Source: Lachnospira sp. UBA4346
GTDB lineage: Bacteria > Bacillota > Clostridia > Lachnospirales > Lachnospiraceae
Length of the DNA: 52,161 nucleotides
Direction of reading: 5' to 3'
NCBI GenBank assembly: GCA_002394205.1
Contig: DGTC01000013.1
Span: 1 to 52,161 of the forward strand
Both the position numbers and the translations under genes were made by a program. A model generated the notes under the pieces. It saw nothing but the letters and a program-made list of their open reading frames with translations. It was not told where the DNA came from and made no database searches. This document shows positions 42,288 to 50,935 of this stretch, piece after piece (the first letter of the stretch is position 1; each line of letters starts with the position of its first letter).

Positions 42288-43762
42288 CTTATCATAACCT
42301 TCTCTGTTAAATATTCCGCAGCCACTTCATAGGAATGTGCCTGAAATGCTTCTCTGTCATCTTCTGTAAAATATTTGACAACTTTATCTGCCAACCTGTC
42401 AATACGATTCCTAATCGTCGTGTAATCATCCGTATCAATGAGATATCCATTTTTTCCTTCATCAATAAATGTTGGATTACCATATGGCACATCAAACCCA
42501 ATAATTGGCAATCCGCCACCTACTGCTTCCATAAGACTTAATCCGAATCCCTCACTTGTCGAACCCGACAAATATAATTCATAATTCTGATACAAATCTG
42601 TCATATCGTGCTGTCCCATAAGTTGAATATAAGCATCTGCCTTACGGTCTGCTATCAGTTCTTTCAGTGAATTATACTCCCCACCTGTTCCATATATATC
42701 CAATGTAAGCTCCGGAACATTCTCTTTTGCTTTGACACATGCTTCGATTACCCAATCCAAATGTTTCTCTGTTGCAAGTCTTGATGCCGTAATAACCGAA
42801 TACTTTTTTCTTTCTTTTACCGTATCCGGGTATCTCAGCTTTGCAAGACTTCCCACAGGAATGGCACGAATCTTCGGAACTTCCCCCATATATTTTTGAA
42901 ATTGTTCTTCCATCGTCTTTTTCTGAACTTCTGTAGCTGTAATATAGAAATCGATATGTCGATGCATCCCAAATGAATACTCATAATAATTATTCCAAAG
43001 AACATAGTTATCATCTGTGCTTCCAGCACTGTAATGATCGGCATGAACAACAATTCCTATCCTTGCCTTGCCACAGTTTTTTAAAATTGACTGTCCTATT
43101 CCCGTGGTTCTGTCTATAATTGCTACATCTTTTTCTGTTAAATGAAGGCATTTTACAAAATACCCAACAAACGCTTCCTTAGAATATAATATCTGATCCG
43201 GAAACCGATACATCACATCATCACCATCTGTGATTTCCTCATACGCTACAGAACCGTCTGTATAAAAGAAACGTCGTAGATAAAGATGTGCCTGACCATC
43301 AAGTGGTGCATAATACTCTGAGTATACTTTTCCATATGTAAAATAGTCTTTTCTAATCAAAAGTCCCTTAGAAACATACTCTACTCTATGAACCTGCTCA
43401 CTTGTCTCATTAACAAAATACACCGTATAGAAATCATTTGTTCCGGCGAACTGAATTCTTCCAATTTTTTTATCCCTGCTCATCTTGTAATTCGTATGAG
43501 CAATCGTACGTAAAAAATCTTTCAACGTATATGACACAGGAGCAATCTGATAATCTGTAAAATAGGTATATAACCAAATAATTTCTTCATCTTTAAATCC
43601 AATTTTACTCGTATAATGCTCTATATTCTCCTGTGGAAACATATCTGTAAATATAAACTTTGCCGGTTCATTGATTTTCCTAAACATTCTTGCGCGATAT
43701 AACTGTGCATACTCAACACCACTTGATGCCCAGCCAATTCCCAGATTAAAATTATAAATCAT
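42263..43762 (-). CDS. gtfA: Accessory Sec GlcNAc-transferase catalytic subunit GtfA
   Basis: GT4-family enzyme that starts O-GlcNAc modification of the SRR protein. 499 residues from the ATG at 43760-43762 (MIYNFNLGIGWASSGVEYAQ) with AGGAG upstream; a TTG two codons earlier is unlikely. It has the GtfA beta-meander region (IGRIQFAGTNDFYTVYFVNE) and the catalytic GT4 E-x7-E motif in STSEGFGLSLMEAVGGG near residue 415, preceded by TASRLATEKHLDWVIEA. Sits between secA2 and gtfB as in streptococci. Confidence 0.93.
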   Translation of the reverse strand: MIYNFNLGIGWASSGVEYAQLYRARMFRKINEPAKFIFTDMFPQENIEHYTSKIGFKDEEIIWLYTYFTDYQIAPVSYTLKDFLRTIAHTNYKMSRDKKIGRIQFAGTNDFYTVYFVNETSEQVHRVEYVSKGLLIRKDYFTYGKVYSEYYAPLDGQAHLYLRRFFYTDGSVAYEEITDGDDVMYRFPDQILYSKEAFVGYFVKCLHLTEKDVAIIDRTTGIGQSILKNCGKARIGIVVHADHYSAGSTDDNYVLWNNYYEYSFGMHRHIDFYITATEVQKKTMEEQFQKYMGEVPKIRAIPVGSLAKLRYPDTVKERKKYSVITASRLATEKHLDWVIEACVKAKENVPELTLDIYGTGGEYNSLKELIADRKADAYIQLMGQHDMTDLYQNYELYLSGSTSEGFGLSLMEAVGGGLPIIGFDVPYGNPTFIDEGKNGYLIDTDDYTTIRNRIDRLADKVVKYFTEDDREAFQAHSYEVAAEYLTEKVMIRWEKIIRE

Positions 43763-43795
43763 TCCCAACTCTCCTTGTTTGTAGAAATGCAGTCT

Positions 43796-46132
43796 CTATG
43801 GGAATACAATTTTCAACTCCCCATCTTCATCAATCATAGCATCTCCAAGATAGAAATTTCTGGCAATATTTTTCTTCATCTCTTTCTTCATCTCTGAGAA
43901 AGATACATATGCCTCACGGCTATACTCAAATATAGGATTTCTCTGAGCAGAGCCTCTTGTTATAATCGCAAACTGAAGCTGCTGTAAATAATCAACCTCT
44001 TCAATCCATCCCTCATCCACTGCCTGAAGAATACATTGTCTTGTATACTCCTGAAACATATCTTCGCTGTCAAAAGATGTCTTCTTTTGATGATAAAGTT
44101 TCTTCGCATACTTTCCCATATTCTGAGCAAGTATATTGCCCTTGCTACTGTCTATATTCTCAACGCTAAGCTGTGCTGCATCCAGCTTATACGTAAGATT
44201 ATCCAGTATATATCTATTAATATCTTTATCAGACAACTTCGGATTTTCTTTTACAAAATCTTCAAGATTATCCTGAACAATCTGTCTGATAACTTCTTCA
44301 CCAAATGTTTCTTTATTAAGCAATCTGTCTCTCGCTCCATAAAGAATTTCTCTCTGTCTTCGCATAACCTCATCATAACGAACGGACTGTTCTCTTGATG
44401 ATACACTCTGTTCTTCCCGAATCTTCTGGGAACCATTAATCAGACGACGAAGTTTCATAGAGGAAATATGATGGTTGTTCTCCACGTATTTTTCAACCTT
44501 TTCGCTATTCATCGCCTCAACGACCTCATCCTCTAATGATACAAAGAACTGACTAGAACCTGGATTTCCCTGTCTTCCGGCTCTACCCCTTGCCTGACGT
44601 TCCAACCGAACATTCTCCATTCTGCCGATACCGATGACTGCTAATCCTCCAAGCTCTGAAACACCATCTCCGAGCTTAATATCCGTTCCTCGTCCAGCCA
44701 TACCTGTTGAAACTGTAACTGCATTTTTCTTACCTGCAGCAGCAATAATCTCAGCCTCCCAATATGCGTTATTCGCATTCAGTACACTGTGCGGCACATG
44801 CTGATCAACGAGCATCTTAGAAATTATCTGCGTATCCTGAATTGTTGCAGTAACAATAAGCACCGGCTGACCTGTCTTGTGACGCTGCAATGCATCTTTG
44901 AGAGCTGCTTCATGCTGCTCCTCTGCTGTCCTAAAGTATCTATCCTTATAATCTACTCTGCGAAGTTTCTTATTTAATGGAATGACCAATACTTTTTTAT
45001 GATATACATCCCACAGTTCCTTCTTCGCATCATAAATCGTTCCGCTCATTCCGCACATTTTTGGAAACATCAAGAATAGATTCTGAAATGTAGTTGAGGC
45101 AACGGAACGCTGCTCTCTCGACAATTCCAAATGTTCCTTCTGTTCCAAAGCCTGATGCGCACCACCTCTTAACTTCATTCCCGGTAAACTTCTACCTGTA
45201 CTATTATCCAAAAGTACAATCTCATTTTCATCTGAAAGCACATAATCATTCTGCAATTCAAATAGAACATGTGCTCTTAATGCAAGAGTAACATGTCTGT
45301 TCAGTTCAAAATTCTCATGTGCATAGAATTCTTTTACACCAAAGAATCTTTCCGCATATGCAACGCCACGATCCGTAAGCCAAACCGACTTATCTTCCGT
45401 CTCATAATCCAATCCTTTTTTCAGTGTGGAAACAAAGAAATCTGTTATTCCATACAAATTAGACTGTACACGAGGTGAACCTGATATTACCAATGGCATC
45501 TGTGCTGCATCAAGAAGAACAGAATCTGCCTCATCAATAATAATAAAATCGAATTCTCGTAAAAATCTGTCTTCTGCCCGTTTAACCAGATTATTCAGCA
45601 AATAATCAAAGGCAAGTGCTCCATGTGTTGTATATAAAATATCAGCATTGTAGTTCACTCTCTTCTGGTCGTTGGTTAATGTTTCTCCTGATGTGTGTGT
45701 TACTCCGGCTCTCTCTGTTAATCCCATAAACTCAAATACCGGTCTCATTTCTGCTGCATCACGATATGCCAAGTATTCATTGGCAGTTACAAGGATGGTA
45801 CTCTTTCCTGTAAGTGCGTTCAGATATAATGGCATTGTAGCAGTTAGTGTCTTTCCCTCTCCGGTGTTCATTTCTGCCAGATATCCATAATGTAATGCAA
45901 TTGCGGCATATATCTGTACGTCATACGGGAACTTGTTGATAACTCTGCGGTCTGCTTCACAAATCGCTGCAAATGCTTCCGGAAGAATCTGATGCAATGT
46001 CTTTCCTTTCTTCAATGCATCCTTAAATTCAAGCGTCTTACCTTTAAGTTCCTGATCTGACATCTGTTTCATTTGTCTGGCATAAGATTTCACAGAATCT
46101 AATATTTTGTATATTTGTCTTTCTGCTATCAT
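43796..46132 (-). CDS. secA2: Accessory Sec ATPase SecA2
   Basis: Motor protein for export of the glycosylated SRR protein. 778 residues from the ATG at 46130-46132, which overlaps the asp3 stop by one base (TAATG) and is preceded by AAGGA. P-loop NTGEGKT at residues 89-95, DEAD motif IIDEADSVLLD near residue 200, TAGMAGRGTDIKLG near residue 480 (helicase motif), and RQARGRAGRQGNPGSS. The C-terminal zinc-binding tail of housekeeping SecA is absent; the protein ends LKIVFP, which is typical of SecA2. Confidence 0.95.
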   Translation of the reverse strand: MIAERQIYKILDSVKSYARQMKQMSDQELKGKTLEFKDALKKGKTLHQILPEAFAAICEADRRVINKFPYDVQIYAAIALHYGYLAEMNTGEGKTLTATMPLYLNALTGKSTILVTANEYLAYRDAAEMRPVFEFMGLTERAGVTHTSGETLTNDQKRVNYNADILYTTHGALAFDYLLNNLVKRAEDRFLREFDFIIIDEADSVLLDAAQMPLVISGSPRVQSNLYGITDFFVSTLKKGLDYETEDKSVWLTDRGVAYAERFFGVKEFYAHENFELNRHVTLALRAHVLFELQNDYVLSDENEIVLLDNSTGRSLPGMKLRGGAHQALEQKEHLELSREQRSVASTTFQNLFLMFPKMCGMSGTIYDAKKELWDVYHKKVLVIPLNKKLRRVDYKDRYFRTAEEQHEAALKDALQRHKTGQPVLIVTATIQDTQIISKMLVDQHVPHSVLNANNAYWEAEIIAAAGKKNAVTVSTGMAGRGTDIKLGDGVSELGGLAVIGIGRMENVRLERQARGRAGRQGNPGSSQFFVSLEDEVVEAMNSEKVEKYVENNHHISSMKLRRLINGSQKIREEQSVSSREQSVRYDEVMRRQREILYGARDRLLNKETFGEEVIRQIVQDNLEDFVKENPKLSDKDINRYILDNLTYKLDAAQLSVENIDSSKGNILAQNMGKYAKKLYHQKKTSFDSEDMFQEYTRQCILQAVDEGWIEEVDYLQQLQFAIITRGSAQRNPIFEYSREAYVSFSEMKKEMKKNIARNFYLGDAMIDEDGELKIVFP

Positions 46133-46575
46133 TATTCCATCCTTTCCGAAATTGTAAATGAATGAAAATGTAGAGAATGTGCACCTGCGCATATCAATTG
46201 AGCTTCATAACTATTCGTTTTTTTCGGACAGGTAAACTCCATTTCAGGCTTATCCACGAATAAACTTCCTGCTTCCTCACCATTCTTATCCAAAAACAAT
46301 AATCTTAGAAAAATACCCTCTTTAACATCACTTTCAACATTTACTGATATATGATAGTGCCCCTCTCCATCAATAATTGGTAATGTCGGCTCCACCCTTC
46401 CTGCCTGGAAATTCACTCTAGAATACCATTTCTTAATAATCGTTCCAGGTGGCATCAGCAAATTCTTAAATTCTACGTCATCTTTTGCATGAAAATCTAT
46501 TTCCGTTCCATATAAATAGGTTTCATTGACGTATTCATTCCAATAAATCTTCCATTGTCTAATTTTATTTGCCAT
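46132..46575 (-). CDS. asp3: Accessory Sec system protein Asp3
   Basis: Small component of the Asp1-Asp2-Asp3 complex. 147 residues, beta-rich, with the family start KIRQWKIYWNEYVNETYLYG and middle FQAGRVEPTLPIIDGEGHYH, resembling a carbohydrate-binding module as known for Asp3. It starts 5 bases after the asp2 stop and overlaps the secA2 start by one base. AGGTAGG-like site precedes the ATG. Confidence 0.9.
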   Translation of the reverse strand: MANKIRQWKIYWNEYVNETYLYGTEIDFHAKDDVEFKNLLMPPGTIIKKWYSRVNFQAGRVEPTLPIIDGEGHYHISVNVESDVKEGIFLRLLFLDKNGEEAGSLFVDKPEMEFTCPKKTNSYEAQLICAGAHSLHFHSFTISERME

Positions 46576-46580
46576 CCTAC

Positions 46581-48071
46581 CTACTCCCTATTATATTCAT
46601 CCCGCAGCACACGATCGTACTGTCGTATGAACCAGCTGACAATTCCCGAGGTATCATCATTATGACGACCATGCAGTCCCTTTCCAATAACTTTCGCATT
46701 GCTTCCCTTAATATGCGATAACAGATTCTGGTAAGCACCATTGTCATAATCATCTTCTAACATATAAGCCACACAAAATGTTCTGTCTGACCAATCTGTC
46801 TGATCAAATTTGTCCCAAAAATGACGATTGAGTTTCTCAATAGCCTCCTTATCAAGACTCTGATACTGTTTCCACATCAAATCGAAAGCTGTCGGAAATA
46901 CACCAGGTCTGTCAATACGTTCTGCTGCTGTCATATTTCCAAGGCTCAATACCGGTTTTCCGACAATAATATAAGCAGGACGAATCATTGTTCCATAATA
47001 AACAGCACCAAAAGTTCCCATAGATAACCCTGAAAATACAACATCATTATTCGTAAAATCAAGTTCTGTCATATACCCTTCTATGACTTCTTTTATCTTA
47101 TTTTCATACTCCTGTGAACCCAAATAGAAAGCTCCTCCTTCCAGACGTGGTTCACTGATAAGAATGAACGGACACCCTTTTCTTCTCATCATACGGTATC
47201 CTTCAAATCCTTCCATTGTCTTATAACCTGAAAAATATACACATAACGGCGGTTTTAAATCCCCTGGATCCATATATGCAAAAATTTCTTCTCTATTATC
47301 TGTTACAATTCTCCTGCTGCCCGGAAGAAATGCACCTGCATCATGTCTGGAATATCTGTCGTGTAGTGAAACAATCTTAAGTGTTCCCTGTCCCTTTGCA
47401 TTAATCCATACAAATACCGGGCCACTTTCCTTATCATTGTCAATTGTAACCGGCTGCTTTAAATCCTCTTCGTTAAATTTCCATGTATTTTGTATCACTG
47501 ATACGCTTCCATTTAAGAATTGAACAATCTGCAGCTCAATCTCTACACTTCCTGTTGTTTCATACTCTAACCAAAAATCAATCGCCTGATCCTTCTCCAC
47601 AGGAATATTGCCTCTCCACAACACTGCCTGTTTCATCTTATCGCCAAAATTCCCTTCAAATACAGCTTCTGTATATCCATGCCAATACACTTTTCCATGG
47701 AAATCCGGTGCTGGTGTCAGAGAATGTGGATCAAATTTTTCTCCATACGGAACTGTATAATAATCTCGAAGTTTCGTCTGTAAAAACGTTTCTATATCTG
47801 TATCTGCAATTTTCCTGCCACATCTGCTCTTCATTAAAAAATTCAGTTTATCATTCATCTTGACATCTTCCAGAATAAATAGGCAATGCGCCCGCACCAT
47901 TCTAGTAAGAATATCCACTTCCTGATCTGTTAATGTTCGGCATATAAAGGCAATATCATATTCGAGATCATTCACATCTAATTCCGGTTCGTAATTCCAT
48001 TCTACGTTGGAATCCATCTTATACTGCTGAGAATAATCAATGCTTCCCAGCTGAAGTGCTCTTACATTCAT
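46581..48071 (-). CDS. asp2: Accessory Sec system protein Asp2 (GlcNAc O-acetyltransferase)
   Basis: 496 residues from the ATG at 48069-48071, which overlaps the asp1 stop (TGATG); a GTG one codon earlier is possible. The C-terminal alpha/beta hydrolase has the nucleophile Ser350 in SGLSMGTFGA, an acidic candidate at E439/D440 (MLEDDYDN) and His470 in GRHND, matching the Ser-Glu-His triad described for Asp2, which acetylates GlcNAc on the SRR substrate. N-terminal region (residues 1-270) is beta-rich, with SHDRY-like segments. Confidence 0.92.
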   Translation of the reverse strand: MNVRALQLGSIDYSQQYKMDSNVEWNYEPELDVNDLEYDIAFICRTLTDQEVDILTRMVRAHCLFILEDVKMNDKLNFLMKSRCGRKIADTDIETFLQTKLRDYYTVPYGEKFDPHSLTPAPDFHGKVYWHGYTEAVFEGNFGDKMKQAVLWRGNIPVEKDQAIDFWLEYETTGSVEIELQIVQFLNGSVSVIQNTWKFNEEDLKQPVTIDNDKESGPVFVWINAKGQGTLKIVSLHDRYSRHDAGAFLPGSRRIVTDNREEIFAYMDPGDLKPPLCVYFSGYKTMEGFEGYRMMRRKGCPFILISEPRLEGGAFYLGSQEYENKIKEVIEGYMTELDFTNNDVVFSGLSMGTFGAVYYGTMIRPAYIIVGKPVLSLGNMTAAERIDRPGVFPTAFDLMWKQYQSLDKEAIEKLNRHFWDKFDQTDWSDRTFCVAYMLEDDYDNGAYQNLLSHIKGSNAKVIGKGLHGRHNDDTSGIVSWFIRQYDRVLRDEYNRE

Positions 48072-49660
48072 CACTCAGCCATGACCTCCTTCCATGCATT
48101 TACAAGTTTATCTGTTGTAAAATTGCTTCCTAAATCATAAGATGCAATCTGTGCCTCATTAAAATGTGCAATATCACTAAGATAATACTCTATTGCATCC
48201 GATAATTGCGAAATCTCATGTACAACAATTCCGTTCTTGCCGTCCACAAGATAATCCGTTTCCTTCATTGTAACCTGAGGAATTCCCATACTCATTGCTG
48301 AAATCTGAATAAATTGTTCCGGTACTTCTCTCAAATCAACCATTACTCTTTGTTTCTGTAATTCCTTACTTACGGACATTTCATCCAGACACTGTATCAC
48401 AGAGAATATGATATCTGCCTTATCTGATTCATCAACTAAATTCTCAGATACGCCACTTTCTTCCCTTGCATAATCCGGATCTAACCCCGCATTGAAAAGT
48501 GCCGTCCGAACTTTGTTAATCATATTTCTCTTCTCATTATATCGAAGTGACTGTATAATCAGGTTTATTCTCGCCCTGTCATTTCTCTCTTTAACATAGT
48601 TTGCAAGTTCCACAATCATCTTATCAAAAATATCATCTCTGATTCTGTCAACTGGCACAAACACATTCTGAACACGTAAATGCTGACCACTACTAAACTC
48701 AACTCTCGAATCATAAGGTGTAATGACCCGCATTGGGATATTATTTTTTTTCGCATATTGCTGAATAGAATCTGCCGTAACCTGCTTATCAGCTACAATA
48801 TAGTCAGCTGATAACAGCAAATCTATGTCTGCATCTGTCATACCTTTATCCGCAAATCTTCTCTCAAACAGAGACATAATCGTCTTTCGTTCTTTCATTA
48901 CATGACCAAGTACACCAGAATGAAGTGAATGCATCGCAACAATAAACTTATCGTTCTCCTGCGTTTCCATAAGAAATTCCTGCAATACTTCCTCTATCAC
49001 TTCATCAATTTTATTATATCTCTCTTTCTGATAAGTAACCTTTCTCCTCTTTTCATTTGCTTGAAGAATGTAAAAATTACTTTCCGGGTTAATAATAACG
49101 TGTTCATCTTCTAATGAGCGGGCGAATTTCCATACTCCATCCTCATTAAAGTATCTTTCCCAGTAAGGCTGTCCATCCTGATATATCACCTGACAGGACA
49201 CAAAACCACGATCATCATAATAATTGCGGCAATGCATTTGTCCCTTTTCAAACATATCAACTCGGAACATATTTCCATCTTCTGCAAATTCTATCTGTGC
49301 ATACTGAACTCCATTGTGCATTACAACAATTGTAAACGGTGAATAAATAAATTCCACACCATCCGGCCATTCCAAATCTTTATATGAGAATAGCTTCATA
49401 CTGTCCTCTGACACTCCCTGCATCATATCAAATATTGAAGCATATGATGCATGGTAAACACCTTGCCTATGAAGAAAATGCCGAAAATTAGGTGAAAATC
49501 CTAACACTAAAATATGAAATGGAGCTACATGATTTCTAAAAAATAACTGAATCTGTTTTACAGTATCATCAAATTCTGTTACTGCTCTTGACCTATACCA
49601 AACTTGTTCATTTTCTTTCCAATCATTGCCGTTATACCAGGCAGGGATAAAATATTGCAT
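48071..49660 (-). CDS. asp1: Accessory Sec system protein Asp1
   Basis: 529-residue glycosyltransferase-like (GT-B) protein lacking obvious catalytic residues, a stabiliser of Asp2 and Asp3. Family features: N-terminal FIPAWYNGNDWKENEQVWY, then DDTVKQIQLFFRN, and the C-terminal VMVDLREVPEQFIQISAMSM, IPQVTMKETDYLVDGKNG. AGGGGG precedes the ATG. It follows secY2 by 43 bases. Confidence 0.93.
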   Translation of the reverse strand: MQYFIPAWYNGNDWKENEQVWYRSRAVTEFDDTVKQIQLFFRNHVAPFHILVLGFSPNFRHFLHRQGVYHASYASIFDMMQGVSEDSMKLFSYKDLEWPDGVEFIYSPFTIVVMHNGVQYAQIEFAEDGNMFRVDMFEKGQMHCRNYYDDRGFVSCQVIYQDGQPYWERYFNEDGVWKFARSLEDEHVIINPESNFYILQANEKRRKVTYQKERYNKIDEVIEEVLQEFLMETQENDKFIVAMHSLHSGVLGHVMKERKTIMSLFERRFADKGMTDADIDLLLSADYIVADKQVTADSIQQYAKKNNIPMRVITPYDSRVEFSSGQHLRVQNVFVPVDRIRDDIFDKMIVELANYVKERNDRARINLIIQSLRYNEKRNMINKVRTALFNAGLDPDYAREESGVSENLVDESDKADIIFSVIQCLDEMSVSKELQKQRVMVDLREVPEQFIQISAMSMGIPQVTMKETDYLVDGKNGIVVHEISQLSDAIEYYLSDIAHFNEAQIASYDLGSNFTTDKLVNAWKEVMAE

Positions 49661-49703
49661 ATATATTCCCCCTTTTATATTTTTTGTTCATATCACATTT
49701 GCA

Positions 49704-50912
49704 TTAAAAGAAAAATCTATATGCGTCGTAACGTCTATAGCTTCCAATTTCCTGAATGAAACTGCATATAATACTGACTAATATCATCGCAGATGTTGGA
49801 ATAAGTGCCAATTCTGCCGGAATACTTTCCCGATATGATAAAATCAAAGGAATTGACATACACGCCGCCTGAAGAATACCACTCAACAGACTTAGCTTTA
49901 ATACTAATGTTACAAGATATCGCACTGTTTTCTTACCTGCATAAATACCAACAATACTATCTCCATTGATCTGTAGCTGACGTGCACTTTCTCCTGGTGT
50001 CAGCATAATAAATGAAAATATAATTGCCAACATGACTATAATCGCCAGATAAACACCAATACCTATCGGCTTATCCATAACCATATTCTTGTTAATATAT
50101 GTAATTGTAGAATTATCCGGGAACAACGCAGCTAACAATCTAAACAAATAACTCGGTGCAATAAAAGCTGCTGTTGCAAACATAACAGGAACAATTCCTA
50201 CCGGATTCAACTTATATGCCATATAATTCTTGTCAGCATATATATTATGAATTGATACTCTCTGTAATGGTAACTTAATTAACACGTTTTCCATTATAAG
50301 TGTAATGCAAATAACAGCTACACATATGTAGATTAAACTCGTATAACTCAAGAAATGATTAACGCTTAGCTTTCCTGCTAATGAAGTAATTATGTTAACC
50401 AAAATGAATGGCATTGCTGCTCCAACTCCACGTTTCTCATTAAATCTACATAATACATACATCAGCATTGCTCCACCTAACATTTCAATAATAACAACAA
50501 GGTGTGCTAATGCCATATACTTGACATCATCTTTATATGTCAAGTCTCCTGATTGCACAACGGACATAATCGTTGCAATCACTACTGTGGCAATCAACAT
50601 CCAGCGTTCAGACTTCTGCTTAGAAATCTTTGCTCTCTCTTTCGCACTTCTAAATGCAGAAACAACCTGCACGAGAAGTGATGCATTAATGTATGGCATG
50701 ATACCGAGTGCCATCATCGTTGTCTGATAGCGATCACCGCTCAGCATCAATGTCACCATGGATTGTGCCTCCGCTCCGGTTTCTAATCCACGAACGCCAT
50801 AGAGCGGAATGCACTTTCCTAACATGAAGATTGCCAGCATAAAAATTGTATAAATTATTCTTTTTTGCAGTTTATGCGTTTTTTTAATTTCCATGCTGAA
50901 CTTTCCTTTCAT
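49704..50912 (-). CDS. secY2: Accessory Sec translocon SecY2
   Basis: Membrane channel for the SRR glycoprotein, 402 residues with about ten membrane helices. N-terminal KRIIYTIFMLAIFMLGKCIP (the first helix, GKCIPLYGVRG plug region) and MALGIMPYINASLLVQVVSA follow the SecY pattern; it is shorter and more divergent than housekeeping SecY. Start choice: the ATG at 50912 or one six codons later. Starts 23 bases after the SRR stop codon, so both are probably in one transcript. No SecE/SecG-like genes in the locus. Confidence 0.93.
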   Translation of the reverse strand: MKGKFSMEIKKTHKLQKRIIYTIFMLAIFMLGKCIPLYGVRGLETGAEAQSMVTLMLSGDRYQTTMMALGIMPYINASLLVQVVSAFRSAKERAKISKQKSERWMLIATVVIATIMSVVQSGDLTYKDDVKYMALAHLVVIIEMLGGAMLMYVLCRFNEKRGVGAAMPFILVNIITSLAGKLSVNHFLSYTSLIYICVAVICITLIMENVLIKLPLQRVSIHNIYADKNYMAYKLNPVGIVPVMFATAAFIAPSYLFRLLAALFPDNSTITYINKNMVMDKPIGIGVYLAIIVMLAIIFSFIMLTPGESARQLQINGDSIVGIYAGKKTVRYLVTLVLKLSLLSGILQAACMSIPLILSYRESIPAELALIPTSAMILVSIICSFIQEIGSYRRYDAYRFFF

Positions 50913-50935
50913 AATTTATCCTATGTTAATAGTTG